A DNA stretch of 64,000 nt from a virus: positions 1 through 64,000 of the IMG/VR virus record IMGVR_UViG_3300037847_004938. One strand, given 5' to 3'. The number at the start of each line of letters is the position of its first letter. Position 1 is the first letter of the stretch. The notes below the pieces were generated by a model. That model was not told where the DNA came from, made no database searches, and saw only the letters and a list, made by a program, of their open reading frames with translations. The translations under genes were made by a program, and so were the position numbers. Shown here piece after piece: positions 48,454 through 56,373 of the stretch.

Positions 48454-50271
48454 TTACATTACTTTCTGTATCAGAACTCTATAATCATCGTCTGTTACTG
48501 AACTAGCAAATGCAACTTCAACTGTGCCGTTTGTTGGTCTTGTGATATCGACATGCACCGTATCGTATGTAGGAGTTCCTGCTGAAATATCAACTACTTG
48601 AACTATAACATCAAAAGACGCTAGGCCATGTGTTACCGTGTAAGTGTTACTTGATTTTGTGACAGATGACTCTCCTGCATCAAGATCAACAGCAAAACCT
48701 GTTGCTGCTATCGCGGTATCAACATGGGCTTTTAGCCCTGCTGGCGTAACAGCTCTAGCTGTATCTGTACCAGTAGTAGCCTCTGTGTTTGTTGCTAATT
48801 CAAGAGCTCCTCTTTTTGTTGTTGTTCCTTGAACAACGTTAAATTCTAATTGGTTGGCAGATGGGTTTGTAATTGTAACCCCGCCATTTTCTGAAGTTGT
48901 ACTTAAAAATTCTACCGCTTCAGTACTTGCTACAGATGCTCCACCTGAAGTATTACTTCCGTCTAATTTTAAATTCCAACCTACATAGTTATCAGCTCCA
49001 CCTAAATCCGCAAGAGTTAATGTTCTTGTAGTGGCTGCTGTAATTACACCATCAGTTAAAGTTATATCATCTATAACTGTTGCTCCTGATGTTGTTATAT
49101 CTGTGTCTGTTCCAATTGTTGGGTTGTATTCACCTGTTATTGGAATATTGTAATATGTTGATCCGTCATTAGTAAATTTCCATCTATCTGCACTTTCAAT
49201 CCATTCTAATGAAACGTTTGTTGCCGTTCCTCTTTCCACAAGAATACCCGCATTTTCTGATGGGGTTCCTGTTTCATTACTGTTTAACGTAATTATATTA
49301 TCTTCTATTAATGTAACTTCAGAAGTTTTAGTTGTTTGAGAACCTGAAACTGTTAAGTTTCCATTAATAGTAATATTACCACTAAATGTTCTTGCTCCAC
49401 CAATAGTATCTTTAAGAGTGAATGTAATTGCCTCTGAACCTTCTGTTGTGGTTTCTGTAATTGTAATTGCATCATCATCTCCCGTAAACGTTACCGCGTC
49501 ATCATCTCCAGAACTTGCGTCTAATTGTAAGACTGCTGTATTTGCTCCGCCTGCTGCAACTTTTAAATCATATGTTGTGTTATCAGATGCTGGTACTGTA
49601 ACTGTCTTTGTATTTACTCCCGTAATGTGACCTCTTGCATTTGATGTTATACTATCAATTGCTGTAAATGTAGCACCATAAGCTGGACTTGCACTTGATG
49701 TTGTGTTACTTCTTGAAACATCTGCGTGACCAATAGTTAATGTGTCTGTTGCTGAAACTGTTACTTCTATTTCATCAGTTTTAGAAACAGTTAATGTGTT
49801 TCCTGAAGCAATAGCTTGTGGTGTATTACTTCCATCTGTAATACTCCATCCTGAATAAGATGCTACTGAATTTGTTGTAACTCCTGTTATTCTACCTTGT
49901 CCGTCTACTGTAATAGCTGGAATTGCTGTAGCTGAACCATGTGTTCCAGAAACACCTGATATATCTGTCAGTCCTAAAGTAACACTGAATGCGCCGCTTG
50001 TTGCTGATGCACTTCCTGCTTCTACTTCTAAACCTGTTCCTGCATTAACAGTTACAGATGAAATATCTCCTGAACCATCTAGTGTAACCCACTGGCTTCC
50101 GTTTGATGAACTACCATTGTGGAACTTAATAGCATTATCTGACGAGTTGTATATTACTCTACCTTCATAATCCGCGCCTACGTATGTAGGATCTGAAGAA
50201 ACGACATCTAATTTTGCGTTTTTTAATTCTAGGTTTTCTAGAGAAATATTATGTAAAAATTTTATAGCCAT
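48454..50271 (-). CDS. Tail fibre / adaptor protein, 605 aa
   Basis: The N-terminus (MAIKFLHNISLENLELKNAK) resembles that of the 2511-residue fibre, suggesting a shared attachment module. The body is Ser/Thr/Gly-rich and beta-type, with GSGDISSVTVNAGTGLEV and VEFLSTTSENGGVTITNPS, as in phage fibre shafts. The C-terminus (DVIVQVVDISAGTPTYDTVH) ends in a short globular domain. Neighbours are all fibre genes. Confidence 0.7.
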   Translation of the reverse strand: MAIKFLHNISLENLELKNAKLDVVSSDPTYVGADYEGRVIYNSSDNAIKFHNGSSSNGSQWVTLDGSGDISSVTVNAGTGLEVEAGSASATSGAFSVTLGLTDISGVSGTHGSATAIPAITVDGQGRITGVTTNSVASYSGWSITDGSNTPQAIASGNTLTVSKTDEIEVTVSATDTLTIGHADVSRSNTTSSASPAYGATFTAIDSITSNARGHITGVNTKTVTVPASDNTTYDLKVAAGGANTAVLQLDASSGDDDAVTFTGDDDAITITETTTEGSEAITFTLKDTIGGARTFSGNITINGNLTVSGSQTTKTSEVTLIEDNIITLNSNETGTPSENAGILVERGTATNVSLEWIESADRWKFTNDGSTYYNIPITGEYNPTIGTDTDITTSGATVIDDITLTDGVITAATTRTLTLADLGGADNYVGWNLKLDGSNTSGGASVASTEAVEFLSTTSENGGVTITNPSANQLEFNVVQGTTTKRGALELATNTEATTGTDTARAVTPAGLKAHVDTAIAATGFAVDLDAGESSVTKSSNTYTVTHGLASFDVIVQVVDISAGTPTYDTVHVDITRPTNGTVEVAFASSVTDDDYRVLIQKVM

Positions 50272-50283
50272 CTTTCAATTTTT

Positions 50284-50991
50284 TTAGTTAAAATATGCAT
50301 AGCCCGCAACGTTTTTGCCAAATCTTATTGTTACATTGTTAGCGTCATCATATTCAATCTTCCCCATTATTTTATGTCCTTGGTCATCTACTATCGTTAC
50401 GCTCGGTTTTTTATTAAGCGCGTGTTCCATTGTCCAAGTAGCTGACGGTGTTGCTTGTTCAACCGCTTTATGCTTATCTAGGTCGTCAAACCTAAACAAC
50501 AACAAAGATAATAAATAATCTTCTTCATCTTGTAGGCTTCCATTTCCACCCTTGAACACAACTGCAATATCGTACAGGTCTGTATTGTTTGTATTTTGCG
50601 TAGAACTATTCCATTCAAATACACCAAACTGAGTTGGGTCATTAGCTTTTTGTAATAAAACTAAACTTTTTTCTATTGTTTCATAAAAGGAGTTTATGTC
50701 TACAGCTGCTGCTGATTTTTTATGTAGCTGAATAGTAGATATTGTAGAAAAAGCTACTGTTGCTCCTTGATCTACTGGCAGTTTTATAAACCCATACGTT
50801 TGTGTATTATTAGAAGGTCTAATAAATTTAAATCTAGAACCAGTAGTTTCTACAGATCCACTTTTGTTTAAGAAATCAGTTATATCTGATATTTTATAAT
50901 TTCTTGTATGGGTTCCTGCAGAATCAGTTCCGATAACCTTATCATTCTTCGTAACATTAGAGTCTAACGCATAAGTGCTAATTCTTGCCAT
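50284..50991 (-). CDS. Fibre-associated virion protein, 235 aa
   Basis: The N-terminal ISTYALDSNVTKNDKVIGTD matches the start of the 85-residue protein at 55584-55841 (ISTYNNDGTVEAADKLIGTD), so both probably share a virion-docking peptide. The C-terminal domain (PSVTIVDDQGHKIMGKIEY) looks like a small receptor or knob domain. It follows a TATCTTTG promoter element. Confidence 0.6.
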   Translation of the reverse strand: MARISTYALDSNVTKNDKVIGTDSAGTHTRNYKISDITDFLNKSGSVETTGSRFKFIRPSNNTQTYGFIKLPVDQGATVAFSTISTIQLHKKSAAAVDINSFYETIEKSLVLLQKANDPTQFGVFEWNSSTQNTNNTDLYDIAVVFKGGNGSLQDEEDYLLSLLLFRFDDLDKHKAVEQATPSATWTMEHALNKKPSVTIVDDQGHKIMGKIEYDDANNVTIRFGKNVAGYAYFN

Positions 50992-51009
50992 TATAATTTT
51001 TTATATATG

Positions 51010-51017
51010 CAAAGATA
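51010..51017 (-). promoter_or_regulatory. -7 promoter element TATCTTTG
   Basis: On the - strand, 19 bases before the 235-residue fibre-associated gene. Matches TAnnTTTG; no -33 match. It would drive the fibre genes. Confidence 0.45.
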
Positions 51018-51035
51018 ATATTTTAATCAAAGTGA

Positions 51036-51170
51036 TTATCTGCCTTGTCCTCTATATCTCTTCTGGTAGTTTCTGCTACTCACGCATTTTGAAGATTTTG
51101 TTTTTGCGTGGACTCCAGGTCTTTTCTTTCTTTTGGCTTTTACGTATGGCTTATATATTATTCTAGCCAT
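51036..51170 (-). CDS. Small basic protein, 44 aa
   Basis: Product MARIIYKPYVKAKRKKRPG, then VHAKTKSSK and a C-terminal NYQKRYRGQGR. The ATG overlaps the end of the thioredoxin-like gene by 8 bases. The RPGVHAKT...RGQGR pattern looks like small basic proteins of other phages, as far as I recall. Possibly DNA-binding or packaged in the virion; function unknown. Confidence 0.6.
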   Translation of the reverse strand: MARIIYKPYVKAKRKKRPGVHAKTKSSKCVSSRNYQKRYRGQGR

Positions 51171-51483
51171 CCTTTTTTAATTCATAAACAAGGTCTTGAA
51201 TAAATTTACTATTTACATCAAGTTTAAAATCTAATCCTGCTTGAAAAGTTCTAACTATTTTACCGTTTTTTTCTATGAGTATTACAGGAACAGATTTTAT
51301 TTGACTCTTTAATTTTGGACCTTGGTCTTCAAGCCAAGCGTAATCATATTTGCATCCTCTTAGATTTTCAAGATATAATGTATTTTGCTGATTCCACTTA
51401 GCGTTTATTTGCACTACTCTTATTTGTTGGCTATAACTACTATAGCTGAAAAATAAGAATAAAATTAAAATTAATTTTTTCAT
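51163..51483 (-). CDS. Secreted thioredoxin-like protein without CxxC, copy 2
   Basis: 106 residues with a clear signal peptide (MKKLILILFLFFSYSSYSQQ). A thioredoxin-like order follows: VVQINAKWNQQN in place of the usual A-WCxxC, then a helix, and VPVILIEKNGKIVRTF with the cis-Pro strand. With no catalytic cysteine pair, it cannot be a normal oxidoreductase. It is translationally coupled (4-base overlap) to the TM-coiled-coil gene upstream, and the same pair occurs at 54213-54859. A periplasmic lysis role is plausible. Confidence 0.65.
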   Translation of the reverse strand: MKKLILILFLFFSYSSYSQQIRVVQINAKWNQQNTLYLENLRGCKYDYAWLEDQGPKLKSQIKSVPVILIEKNGKIVRTFQAGLDFKLDVNSKFIQDLVYELKKDG

Positions 51484-51788
51484 CTTTTATAAACTTTGTC
51501 TTCTAATTCTTTTATTGATTCTTTATTTTCTAGTATATCTTCTTTTAATACTTCTGTTGATTTTTCTATTTGTATAATAGTACTCCTAACAAGTTCATCT
51601 TTTAATTGAAACTCCATTTTTTGAACAAACTCTTCACTACTAAAGTTATCAATCTTACTATTCATTTCTTGTATTTCTCCTTGTAGAGTAAACCACATAC
51701 TAGCCAGTGCTATTACACCACCCACCAACATTCCTATTGTTTTTAAATCTAGTTTTACCTCTGTGTCTTCACTAATTTTTTTTGCCAT
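51480..51788 (-). CDS. TM plus coiled-coil protein, spanin-like, copy 2
   Basis: 102 residues: a cytoplasmic N-terminus (KISEDTEVKLDLKT), one membrane span (IGMLVGGVIALASMWFTL), and a periplasmic coiled coil to the end. This is the architecture of an inner-membrane spanin. It follows the holin gene and overlaps the thioredoxin-like gene by four bases. A paralogue lies at 54554-54859 (KISENTNVQLDLKTIGMLIA). Confidence 0.6.
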   Translation of the reverse strand: MAKKISEDTEVKLDLKTIGMLVGGVIALASMWFTLQGEIQEMNSKIDNFSSEEFVQKMEFQLKDELVRSTIIQIEKSTEVLKEDILENKESIKELEDKVYKR

Positions 51789-51811
51789 CGTTTTTTATTT
51801 TATGTTCACAA

Positions 51812-52273
51812 TCATTGTTTTTTAAAAATGCTCGTTGCTTTTTCTGTCGTCCTTCCTCCGAAATAAGCTAGAACAACAGCCATCATCACCTTCTCAAAAG
51901 TGTCATTCCAAGTAACACCTATGTTAAAAGGAATTGATTCTACGCTGTCTAATATGCCTGCTAATGAAAAAATAGTTATACACCAAACTAAAACCAGCGG
52001 ACGCACATTCTTCGAAAGCCATGAATCGCTAGCAGCGTCTGCTTGCCATCTGTTAGTTATAGATTCAATCTCTTTATTCTGTTGTTCGTAAATTAATTGT
52101 TGAAGTTTAATTTTATCTTCATTACTTACATCAGATTTACCTATTGCTGCAATTGCTTCTTTAGGACTTGTAACACCTTGTAACACACTACCAAGAGTTG
52201 GGTTTATCATACCAGCAGCTCCTAATAATAGTTTACCTACAGTTGTGTTTTTAAATTTCTTCTTGTCGCTCAT
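51812..52273 (-). CDS. Holin, 3TM-type
   Basis: 153 residues. The segment RWQADAASDSWLSKNVRPLV is the signature before the membrane part of the phage 3TM holin family, followed by VLVWCITIFSLAGIL and VMMAVVLAYFGGRTTEKA. An N-terminal hydrophobic segment (KLLLGAAGMINPTLGSVL) could be the third span. It overlaps the endolysin gene by four bases. It makes holes in the inner membrane to time lysis. Confidence 0.8.
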   Translation of the reverse strand: MSDKKKFKNTTVGKLLLGAAGMINPTLGSVLQGVTSPKEAIAAIGKSDVSNEDKIKLQQLIYEQQNKEIESITNRWQADAASDSWLSKNVRPLVLVWCITIFSLAGILDSVESIPFNIGVTWNDTFEKVMMAVVLAYFGGRTTEKATSIFKKQ

Positions 52274-52740
52274 ATTACCATGTATTTAGTTTTTCCATCT
52301 TCTTTATATGCCTTCAAACATCTATTTCTGTTTTTTTGTGCATCTACATATGAAACGTGAACCCAAGCTGGGTTTTGATCCGTTCCAAATTCCCAAATCA
52401 TTTGATCATAATCAAGATTTGCTTTTATCCAATCAAACATTGCCGCATTAGAAGCGTGACCATAAACATCATCTATATCTATCGCTTGACCTTTACAATG
52501 CTGAGATTTTGTAGAACCTCCTATAGCTTTGTTAAGTTCTGGCGATCTATAAAAAGAATTAATCTTTATAGGTCCGCCCACCCAATCCCTCAAAGGTTGA
52601 AAAATCATTTCTGCTACAGTCATCATGTTTCCAAGATGTTCATCCGTAGGGGTGTTGTCTATCCCTCTCCTCTTTGCTGTTTCAGAGTGGATAGCTTCAT
52701 TATACGATACATTTTTTGATAACTTATCCATTATCAACAT
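52270..52740 (-). CDS. Endolysin, peptidase M15-type
   Basis: 156 residues; an in-frame ATG nine bases later (MDKLSKNVSY) may be the true start. The zinc-site pattern of M15 D,D-/L,D-peptidases is visible: KINSFYRSPELN, STKSQHCKGQAIDIDD (HxxxxxxD) and NPAWVHVSY (the final H). It would cleave peptidoglycan cross-links. It lies directly upstream of the holin. No signal peptide, so it relies on the holin. Confidence 0.88.
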   Translation of the reverse strand: MLIMDKLSKNVSYNEAIHSETAKRRGIDNTPTDEHLGNMMTVAEMIFQPLRDWVGGPIKINSFYRSPELNKAIGGSTKSQHCKGQAIDIDDVYGHASNAAMFDWIKANLDYDQMIWEFGTDQNPAWVHVSYVDAQKNRNRCLKAYKEDGKTKYMVI

Positions 52741-52779
52741 CCATTACAAAATGGGCAATTAAAATCACATTCCATATTT

Positions 52780-52920
52780 TTATTTTTTAAGTGCTCGTTT
52801 TACTGCTTTAGCTTTCGCTTTTATCTTATTAGCTTTAGCTATTATTATATCATCCACGGTAGTTTTACTCCATAATAAAACCCACATGTCTTTCCAATAT
52901 TCTTTAGTTAATTTCCACAT
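52780..52920 (-). CDS. Small basic protein, 46 aa
   Basis: Product MWKLTKEYWKDMWVLLWSKT, then an Ala/Lys-rich helix to the C-terminus. It starts two bases downstream of the outer-membrane protein stop. The Trp-rich amphipathic half could lie on the membrane. Location in the lysis block suggests an accessory role. No family recognised. Confidence 0.5.
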   Translation of the reverse strand: MWKLTKEYWKDMWVLLWSKTTVDDIIIAKANKIKAKAKAVKRALKK

Positions 52921-52921
52921 A

Positions 52922-54211
52922 CTATCTTAATGTTATATTTAATCCAAAATTAGTTTGAAATAGTTCTGACTCCCAGAACTTTGTATATTCTCCCTCTACA
53001 AATATACCAAAGCTTTTGCTTACTTTCCAGCCGAACATTAATCCAGCTTGATAGTCTGACCACTGCTCTGGCGTTGAATCTTTTCTTAAACCTCCTTTAC
53101 CCCAATTATTTCTATTAAGATAATTAAAATCATCATCTCCTTTTAAATACTTGTGGTAAGGTAAAATCCAATTTCCATAAGCATGAAGCCAAAAATTTCT
53201 TTTATAATGATAAAAATCAAAACCTGCTATAGGTGCAATCTCTGCGTACGGATCAAGAGTGTCAAATATTTCTTGATTGTATCTATTCATCAAATCTCCA
53301 AACACTTCATCTCGAAATTGTAAGTCTGAATAAGCTACAATATTACCCTGTTCATCTCTCCATATCCAATCATACATTGTGTTTCCTGTACTTATATCTG
53401 TATAAGAAGTAAAGTGATCACTATAACCGTATTCGTATCCAAGACTGTACCAAGGGTTTGCAGTATATTCATTACCAAAATCATCTACCGCTATTTCATT
53501 CAGCCATATTTCAATTGGGTTATATCCATAAGCTTTTTGATGTGTACGATATATAGCGCCTGCAGATATACTAAACTTCTTACCTATAGGTAATCTAGCT
53601 CTAACTTCTCCAGACAAGTATTCGAAACCCACATTTCCAGACTCTCTGTTCTCAAATTTTACAATATGGTACTTACCTGTGTGTCTTACAAAAACTCTTT
53701 TATTGTTAAACTCATCACCATCTCTTCTTTCCTTTTCCCAGTGTAATAAATATTCTAAACCTTTGACTGCTGCAGTAGGTGCAGATAAACCAACATTACT
53801 TTCAGTTCCGTTGTAAAAGTTGTTTTCTTTAATTTCATATCCAAACCTTGCTAACTTTCTAATTCCTATTCCATATCTGTAATCAAATGGATGATAAACT
53901 GTTTGGTCTATTACCTCTGGTATTGCATATAAATCATCTGGGTCAGTTCTTACAAAATACTCTGAATTTTCTATTTTTGCGTTTCCTACATTACCTGCTG
54001 CGTAAAATGTTCCATACTTAAGAAAATCATCGTATAGCTGATTAAAAAAGCTCTTTGCTTTATATTTTTTTACAATCTTGTTTTCTAATTTTTTATCTGT
54101 GTCAATAACTTGAGCTGTTAAAGTTGAGCCAAATATCATAATCATAAAAAACACTACTAAAAATAATAATGCTTTTGAAGTAAACTTTTCTGTGGTTTCT
54201 TTTCTATTCAT
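52922..54211 (-). CDS. Phage-encoded outer-membrane beta-barrel-like protein, 429 aa
   Basis: A signal peptide (about residues 13-33, ALLFLVVFFMIMIFGSTLTAQ) precedes a body of alternating polar and aromatic strands rich in Tyr, Trp, Phe and Gly (SGEVRARLPIGKKFSISAGA; GLMFGWKVSKSFGIFVEGEY), ending FQTNFGLNITLR. This is the make-up of an outer-membrane barrel. It sits in the lysis block behind a secreted thioredoxin-like gene. Possible jobs are outer-membrane disruption, receptor masking or superinfection exclusion. Confidence 0.7.
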   Translation of the reverse strand: MNRKETTEKFTSKALLFLVVFFMIMIFGSTLTAQVIDTDKKLENKIVKKYKAKSFFNQLYDDFLKYGTFYAAGNVGNAKIENSEYFVRTDPDDLYAIPEVIDQTVYHPFDYRYGIGIRKLARFGYEIKENNFYNGTESNVGLSAPTAAVKGLEYLLHWEKERRDGDEFNNKRVFVRHTGKYHIVKFENRESGNVGFEYLSGEVRARLPIGKKFSISAGAIYRTHQKAYGYNPIEIWLNEIAVDDFGNEYTANPWYSLGYEYGYSDHFTSYTDISTGNTMYDWIWRDEQGNIVAYSDLQFRDEVFGDLMNRYNQEIFDTLDPYAEIAPIAGFDFYHYKRNFWLHAYGNWILPYHKYLKGDDDFNYLNRNNWGKGGLRKDSTPEQWSDYQAGLMFGWKVSKSFGIFVEGEYTKFWESELFQTNFGLNITLR

Positions 54212-54212
54212 A

Positions 54213-54557
54213 TTAAAACTTGCTTTCTATTATTTCATCAATTTCTTTTTCTAGAAGATCTACTGTATCTTCTGGTAACTTAAGTGATATACCACTTTCT
54301 ATTCTAATAACCTCTTCTCCATCATTATATAATATAATTGTTGGGAGGTATTTAATTTTTTCTTTCTCAAACACTTCTTTTTTTTCTACTATAGAAAAAG
54401 TATAAATGTTATAATCATCAAATATTTTTAGAGATATTTCTGCCTCTTTAGTAAAAGGAGCGCTGAATTGAACTATTGATATTTCGTCTTTAAAACTCTG
54501 ACCAAAAGCATTAGAGGTTAGAATTAAAAAAACAATAATATTAATTAAGGATTTCAT
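54213..54557 (-). CDS. Secreted thioredoxin-like protein without CxxC, copy 1
   Basis: 114 residues with a signal peptide (SLINIIVFLILTSNAFGQ), a thioredoxin-like core (ISIVQFSAPFTKEAEISLKI) lacking the cysteine pair, and YLPTIILYNDGEEVIRIESG with the cis-Pro strand. Divergent paralogue of the protein at 51163-51483 in the same coupled arrangement. It lies one base upstream of the outer-membrane protein gene, which suggests joint periplasmic action. Confidence 0.6.
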   Translation of the reverse strand: MKSLINIIVFLILTSNAFGQSFKDEISIVQFSAPFTKEAEISLKIFDDYNIYTFSIVEKKEVFEKEKIKYLPTIILYNDGEEVIRIESGISLKLPEDTVDLLEKEIDEIIESKF

Positions 54558-54859
54558 CTCTGTTTGCTTATTTCATAGAGCCTTTCATCCATTTTTTTCA
54601 ATTGTTCTTTTATTTCACCAACATCCTCTTTTACAGAATTAACGTCTAATTCAATTTTTTCTACTGTACTTCTGACTAATTCGTCTTTATATTGAAACTC
54701 GATTGAGCTTACTTCAGGTTCTGGCAACTCCCTAGCTTCTTGAATTTGAGCTTGAAGGGTAAAGTATGTTCCTGCAAGCATTACCGCTCCAGCTATTAAC
54801 ATACCTATTGTTTTTAAATCTAATTGTACATTCGTGTTTTCACTAATTTTTGTCGCCAT
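54554..54859 (-). CDS. TM plus coiled-coil protein, spanin-like, copy 1
   Basis: 101 residues from the ATG at 54859; a frame extension of seven codons upstream is unlikely. It has KISENTNVQLDLKTIGMLIA, then one membrane span and a coiled coil. It is clearly related to the protein at 51480-51788, including the KDELVRST segment in the coiled coil. It overlaps the thioredoxin-like gene by four bases, exactly as in the other pair. Confidence 0.6.
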   Translation of the reverse strand: MATKISENTNVQLDLKTIGMLIAGAVMLAGTYFTLQAQIQEARELPEPEVSSIEFQYKDELVRSTVEKIELDVNSVKEDVGEIKEQLKKMDERLYEISKQR

Positions 54860-54860
54860 G

Positions 54861-55106
54861 TTATTTCTTTTTTCCTCCACCTCTAGCTCTATTGGATTTT
54901 TGTCTTTCTAATACCAACCTGCCACTTCGGTGTGAGCAATCTAACTTGTCACCTTTTCGTGACTTTTTGTTTTTCCTATTAAATAAATTACATTCGACTC
55001 TTTTTCGCACAGCTTCTTTTTTCTTCTGTGCTTTAGCACTTGATTTTCTGTGCTTTTTTCGAGCTTCAGGGTTATCTCTGTAATATTTAGCTGTTCTACT
55101 TAACAT
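54861..55106 (-). CDS. Small Lys/Arg-rich protein, 81 aa
   Basis: Begins MLSRTAKYYRDNPEARKKHR and ends RLVLERQKSNRARGGGKKK, with the DKLDCSHRSG segment between. The pattern YYRxNPEARKK...DxSH...NRAR looks like a small conserved phage protein and is vaguely similar to HNH-linked zinc proteins. Nucleic-acid binding is likely from charge. Function unknown. Confidence 0.6.
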   Translation of the reverse strand: MLSRTAKYYRDNPEARKKHRKSSAKAQKKKEAVRKRVECNLFNRKNKKSRKGDKLDCSHRSGRLVLERQKSNRARGGGKKK

Positions 55107-55114
55107 AGCTTCCT

Positions 55115-55267
55115 TTATTTATAAGGAAACATCCTGTTAAGTGAATCTCTACGTTCTGCACAGCCACAGTCTTTTCCCATTTTTTTTGAAATAGTGTCTA
55201 CAACTTTCTTAACTCCAGTTGCAGTTGTAACTTTTTCAATAGTATCTCCTAAACCTCTACTTTTCAT
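55115..55267 (-). CDS. Small protein with Cys-x-Cys, 50 aa
   Basis: Product MKSRGLGDTIEKVTTATGVK, then KVVDTISKKMGKDCGCAERR and a C-terminus MFPYK. The CGC motif suggests metal binding. It lies in the run of small basic genes, and a TAAATTTG element ends five bases before the ATG, so its mRNA would have almost no leader. Function unknown. Confidence 0.55.
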   Translation of the reverse strand: MKSRGLGDTIEKVTTATGVKKVVDTISKKMGKDCGCAERRDSLNRMFPYK

Positions 55268-55271
55268 AATG

Positions 55272-55279
55272 CAAATTTA
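55272..55279 (-). promoter_or_regulatory. -7 promoter element TAAATTTG
   Basis: On the - strand, directly before the 50-residue gene. Matches TAnnTTTG; the distance implies a leaderless or near-leaderless transcript. Confidence 0.4.
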
Positions 55280-55293
55280 ATAAAAATATGATA

Positions 55294-55584
55294 TTAATAT
55301 TTACCTTGCCTGCTCTTTGGCGAAGACTTTGTAGAGCCTCCTTTTCCTGCCCAAAGCTTTTTACAAGCCCAATATCTTGCACTCAATTTATTTGTAGCAG
55401 ATGAACATTTATGTCTTGCTTTGAATGATTTTCTTGCTTTGTCTGAATAGTTATGTCCATAACCTTTTGCTCCGAAATGAATTATCTTTTCTTTTCCGTT
55501 TGCACAAGCCTTAACCATCTTTTTTTTGCCCGCTCTATCACTAGGACGAACAACGTTACATTTCATTTTTGCCTTGTCTGCCAT
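55294..55584 (-). CDS. Small basic Cys-containing protein, 96 aa
   Basis: Features are MKCNVVRPSDRAGKKKMVKA, KIIHFGAKGYGHNYSDKARK, FKARHKCSSATNKLSARYW and a Gly/Ser/Lys tail (RQGKY). The HFGAKGY...ARHKC...SARYWACKK order resembles a conserved small protein of phages and giant viruses. Probably binds nucleic acid. Its start shares one base with the stop of the gene upstream. Confidence 0.65.
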   Translation of the reverse strand: MADKAKMKCNVVRPSDRAGKKKMVKACANGKEKIIHFGAKGYGHNYSDKARKSFKARHKCSSATNKLSARYWACKKLWAGKGGSTKSSPKSRQGKY

Positions 55585-55841
55585 TACGATACTCTTATTT
55601 TAACTACACTTCCTGTTCTGTATAAACCATTTACTGGTACATTTCCTGCTGCAGCAGCTGTATCATCAGCATAATCAGCTAATCCAGTTATAGATGGTGA
55701 AGCAAACATAAAAGACTCTAAAGCTGCAACGGTATAGTTTTTTGTTTTACCACCATCAGCACCAGATGATCCGTCTGTTCCAATTAACTTATCTGCTGCT
55801 TCTACAGTTCCGTCATTGTTATATGTACTAATTTTTGCCAT
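55584..55841 (-). CDS. Small virion-associated protein, 85 aa
   Basis: The N-terminal ISTYNNDGTVEAADKLIGTD is shared with the fibre-associated protein at 50284-50991. Ala/Asp-rich middle and a short beta C-terminus (GLYRTGSVVKIRVS). Probably a small capsid or tail decoration with the shared docking peptide. Confidence 0.55.
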   Translation of the reverse strand: MAKISTYNNDGTVEAADKLIGTDGSSGADGGKTKNYTVAALESFMFASPSITGLADYADDTAAAAGNVPVNGLYRTGSVVKIRVS

Positions 55842-55847
55842 AATTAT

Positions 55848-56099
55848 CTATTTAGTATAATTTTTTGTTACTTTTCCAGCTTTAGTGTTACTAACCACTG
55901 TTTTACCTTTTCTGCCTTCTCTTTTCTTTTTTCTGGCAGTTTTAGCTCTTTCTGCTTTAGACATTGACCTAGCCTTTGCTAACGGCAAACATCTGTCGGG
56001 GTTCTTTTTATCTTTACTAGTTCCACATGCTCCTTTTATAGAACCATCAGAACCTATACGAACCCACTTTTGATCTCGCCATTTTTTTAGCTCGCCCAT
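55848..56099 (-). CDS. DUF5872-like small basic protein, 83 aa
   Basis: The segment WVRIGSDGSIKGACGTSKDK, then NPDRCLPLAKARSMSKAERA, matches the small DUF5872-type phage family. The C-terminus is very basic (ARKKKREGRKGKTVV). Function unknown. The start overlaps the stop of the Lys-rich micro-gene upstream. Confidence 0.65.
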   Translation of the reverse strand: MGELKKWRDQKWVRIGSDGSIKGACGTSKDKKNPDRCLPLAKARSMSKAERAKTARKKKREGRKGKTVVSNTKAGKVTKNYTK

Positions 56100-56185
56100 T
56101 ATCCTTTTTTCTTTTTTCCTTTTTTCTTTTTTTTCTTCATGACCTTTTTCTTCTTAGGTCCGTATGTTGCGCTTCCGTATGGCAT
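56099..56185 (-). CDS. Lys-rich microprotein, 28 aa
   Basis: Product MPYGSATYGPKKKKVMKKKK followed by Lys/Gly to the end. About 16 of 28 residues are Lys. The stop is coupled to the next start. Could neutralise packaged DNA or bind RNA. Support is the overlap and the fit with the neighbouring basic genes. Confidence 0.45.
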   Translation of the reverse strand: MPYGSATYGPKKKKVMKKKKKKGKKKKG

Positions 56186-56209
56186 AATTTCTAATTTTTA
56201 ATATTAAAC

Positions 56210-56371
56210 TTACTTTTTCTTTTTACTGCCCTTAGCGTAATTAGGGTCTTTGCAATATTTACTAGCCGCCATGTTTGCATACGCAGACGGATATGTATCA
56301 AAAGTTCTTTTTGCCCAGGCTATACCAGCTGCACAAATCTTATTGCCTTTTTTCTTTTTTTCCTTTGCCAT
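56210..56371 (-). CDS. Small basic protein, 53 aa
   Basis: Product with KICAAGIAWAKRTFDTYPSA and YANMAASKYCKDPNYAKG between Lys-rich ends. The AWAKRTF-x-YPSAYAN-x-AASKYC pattern is, to my recollection, a small DUF6321-like phage family. Two cysteines may bind metal. Function unknown. Confidence 0.6.
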   Translation of the reverse strand: MAKEKKKKGNKICAAGIAWAKRTFDTYPSAYANMAASKYCKDPNYAKGSKKKK

Positions 56372-56373
56372 AA

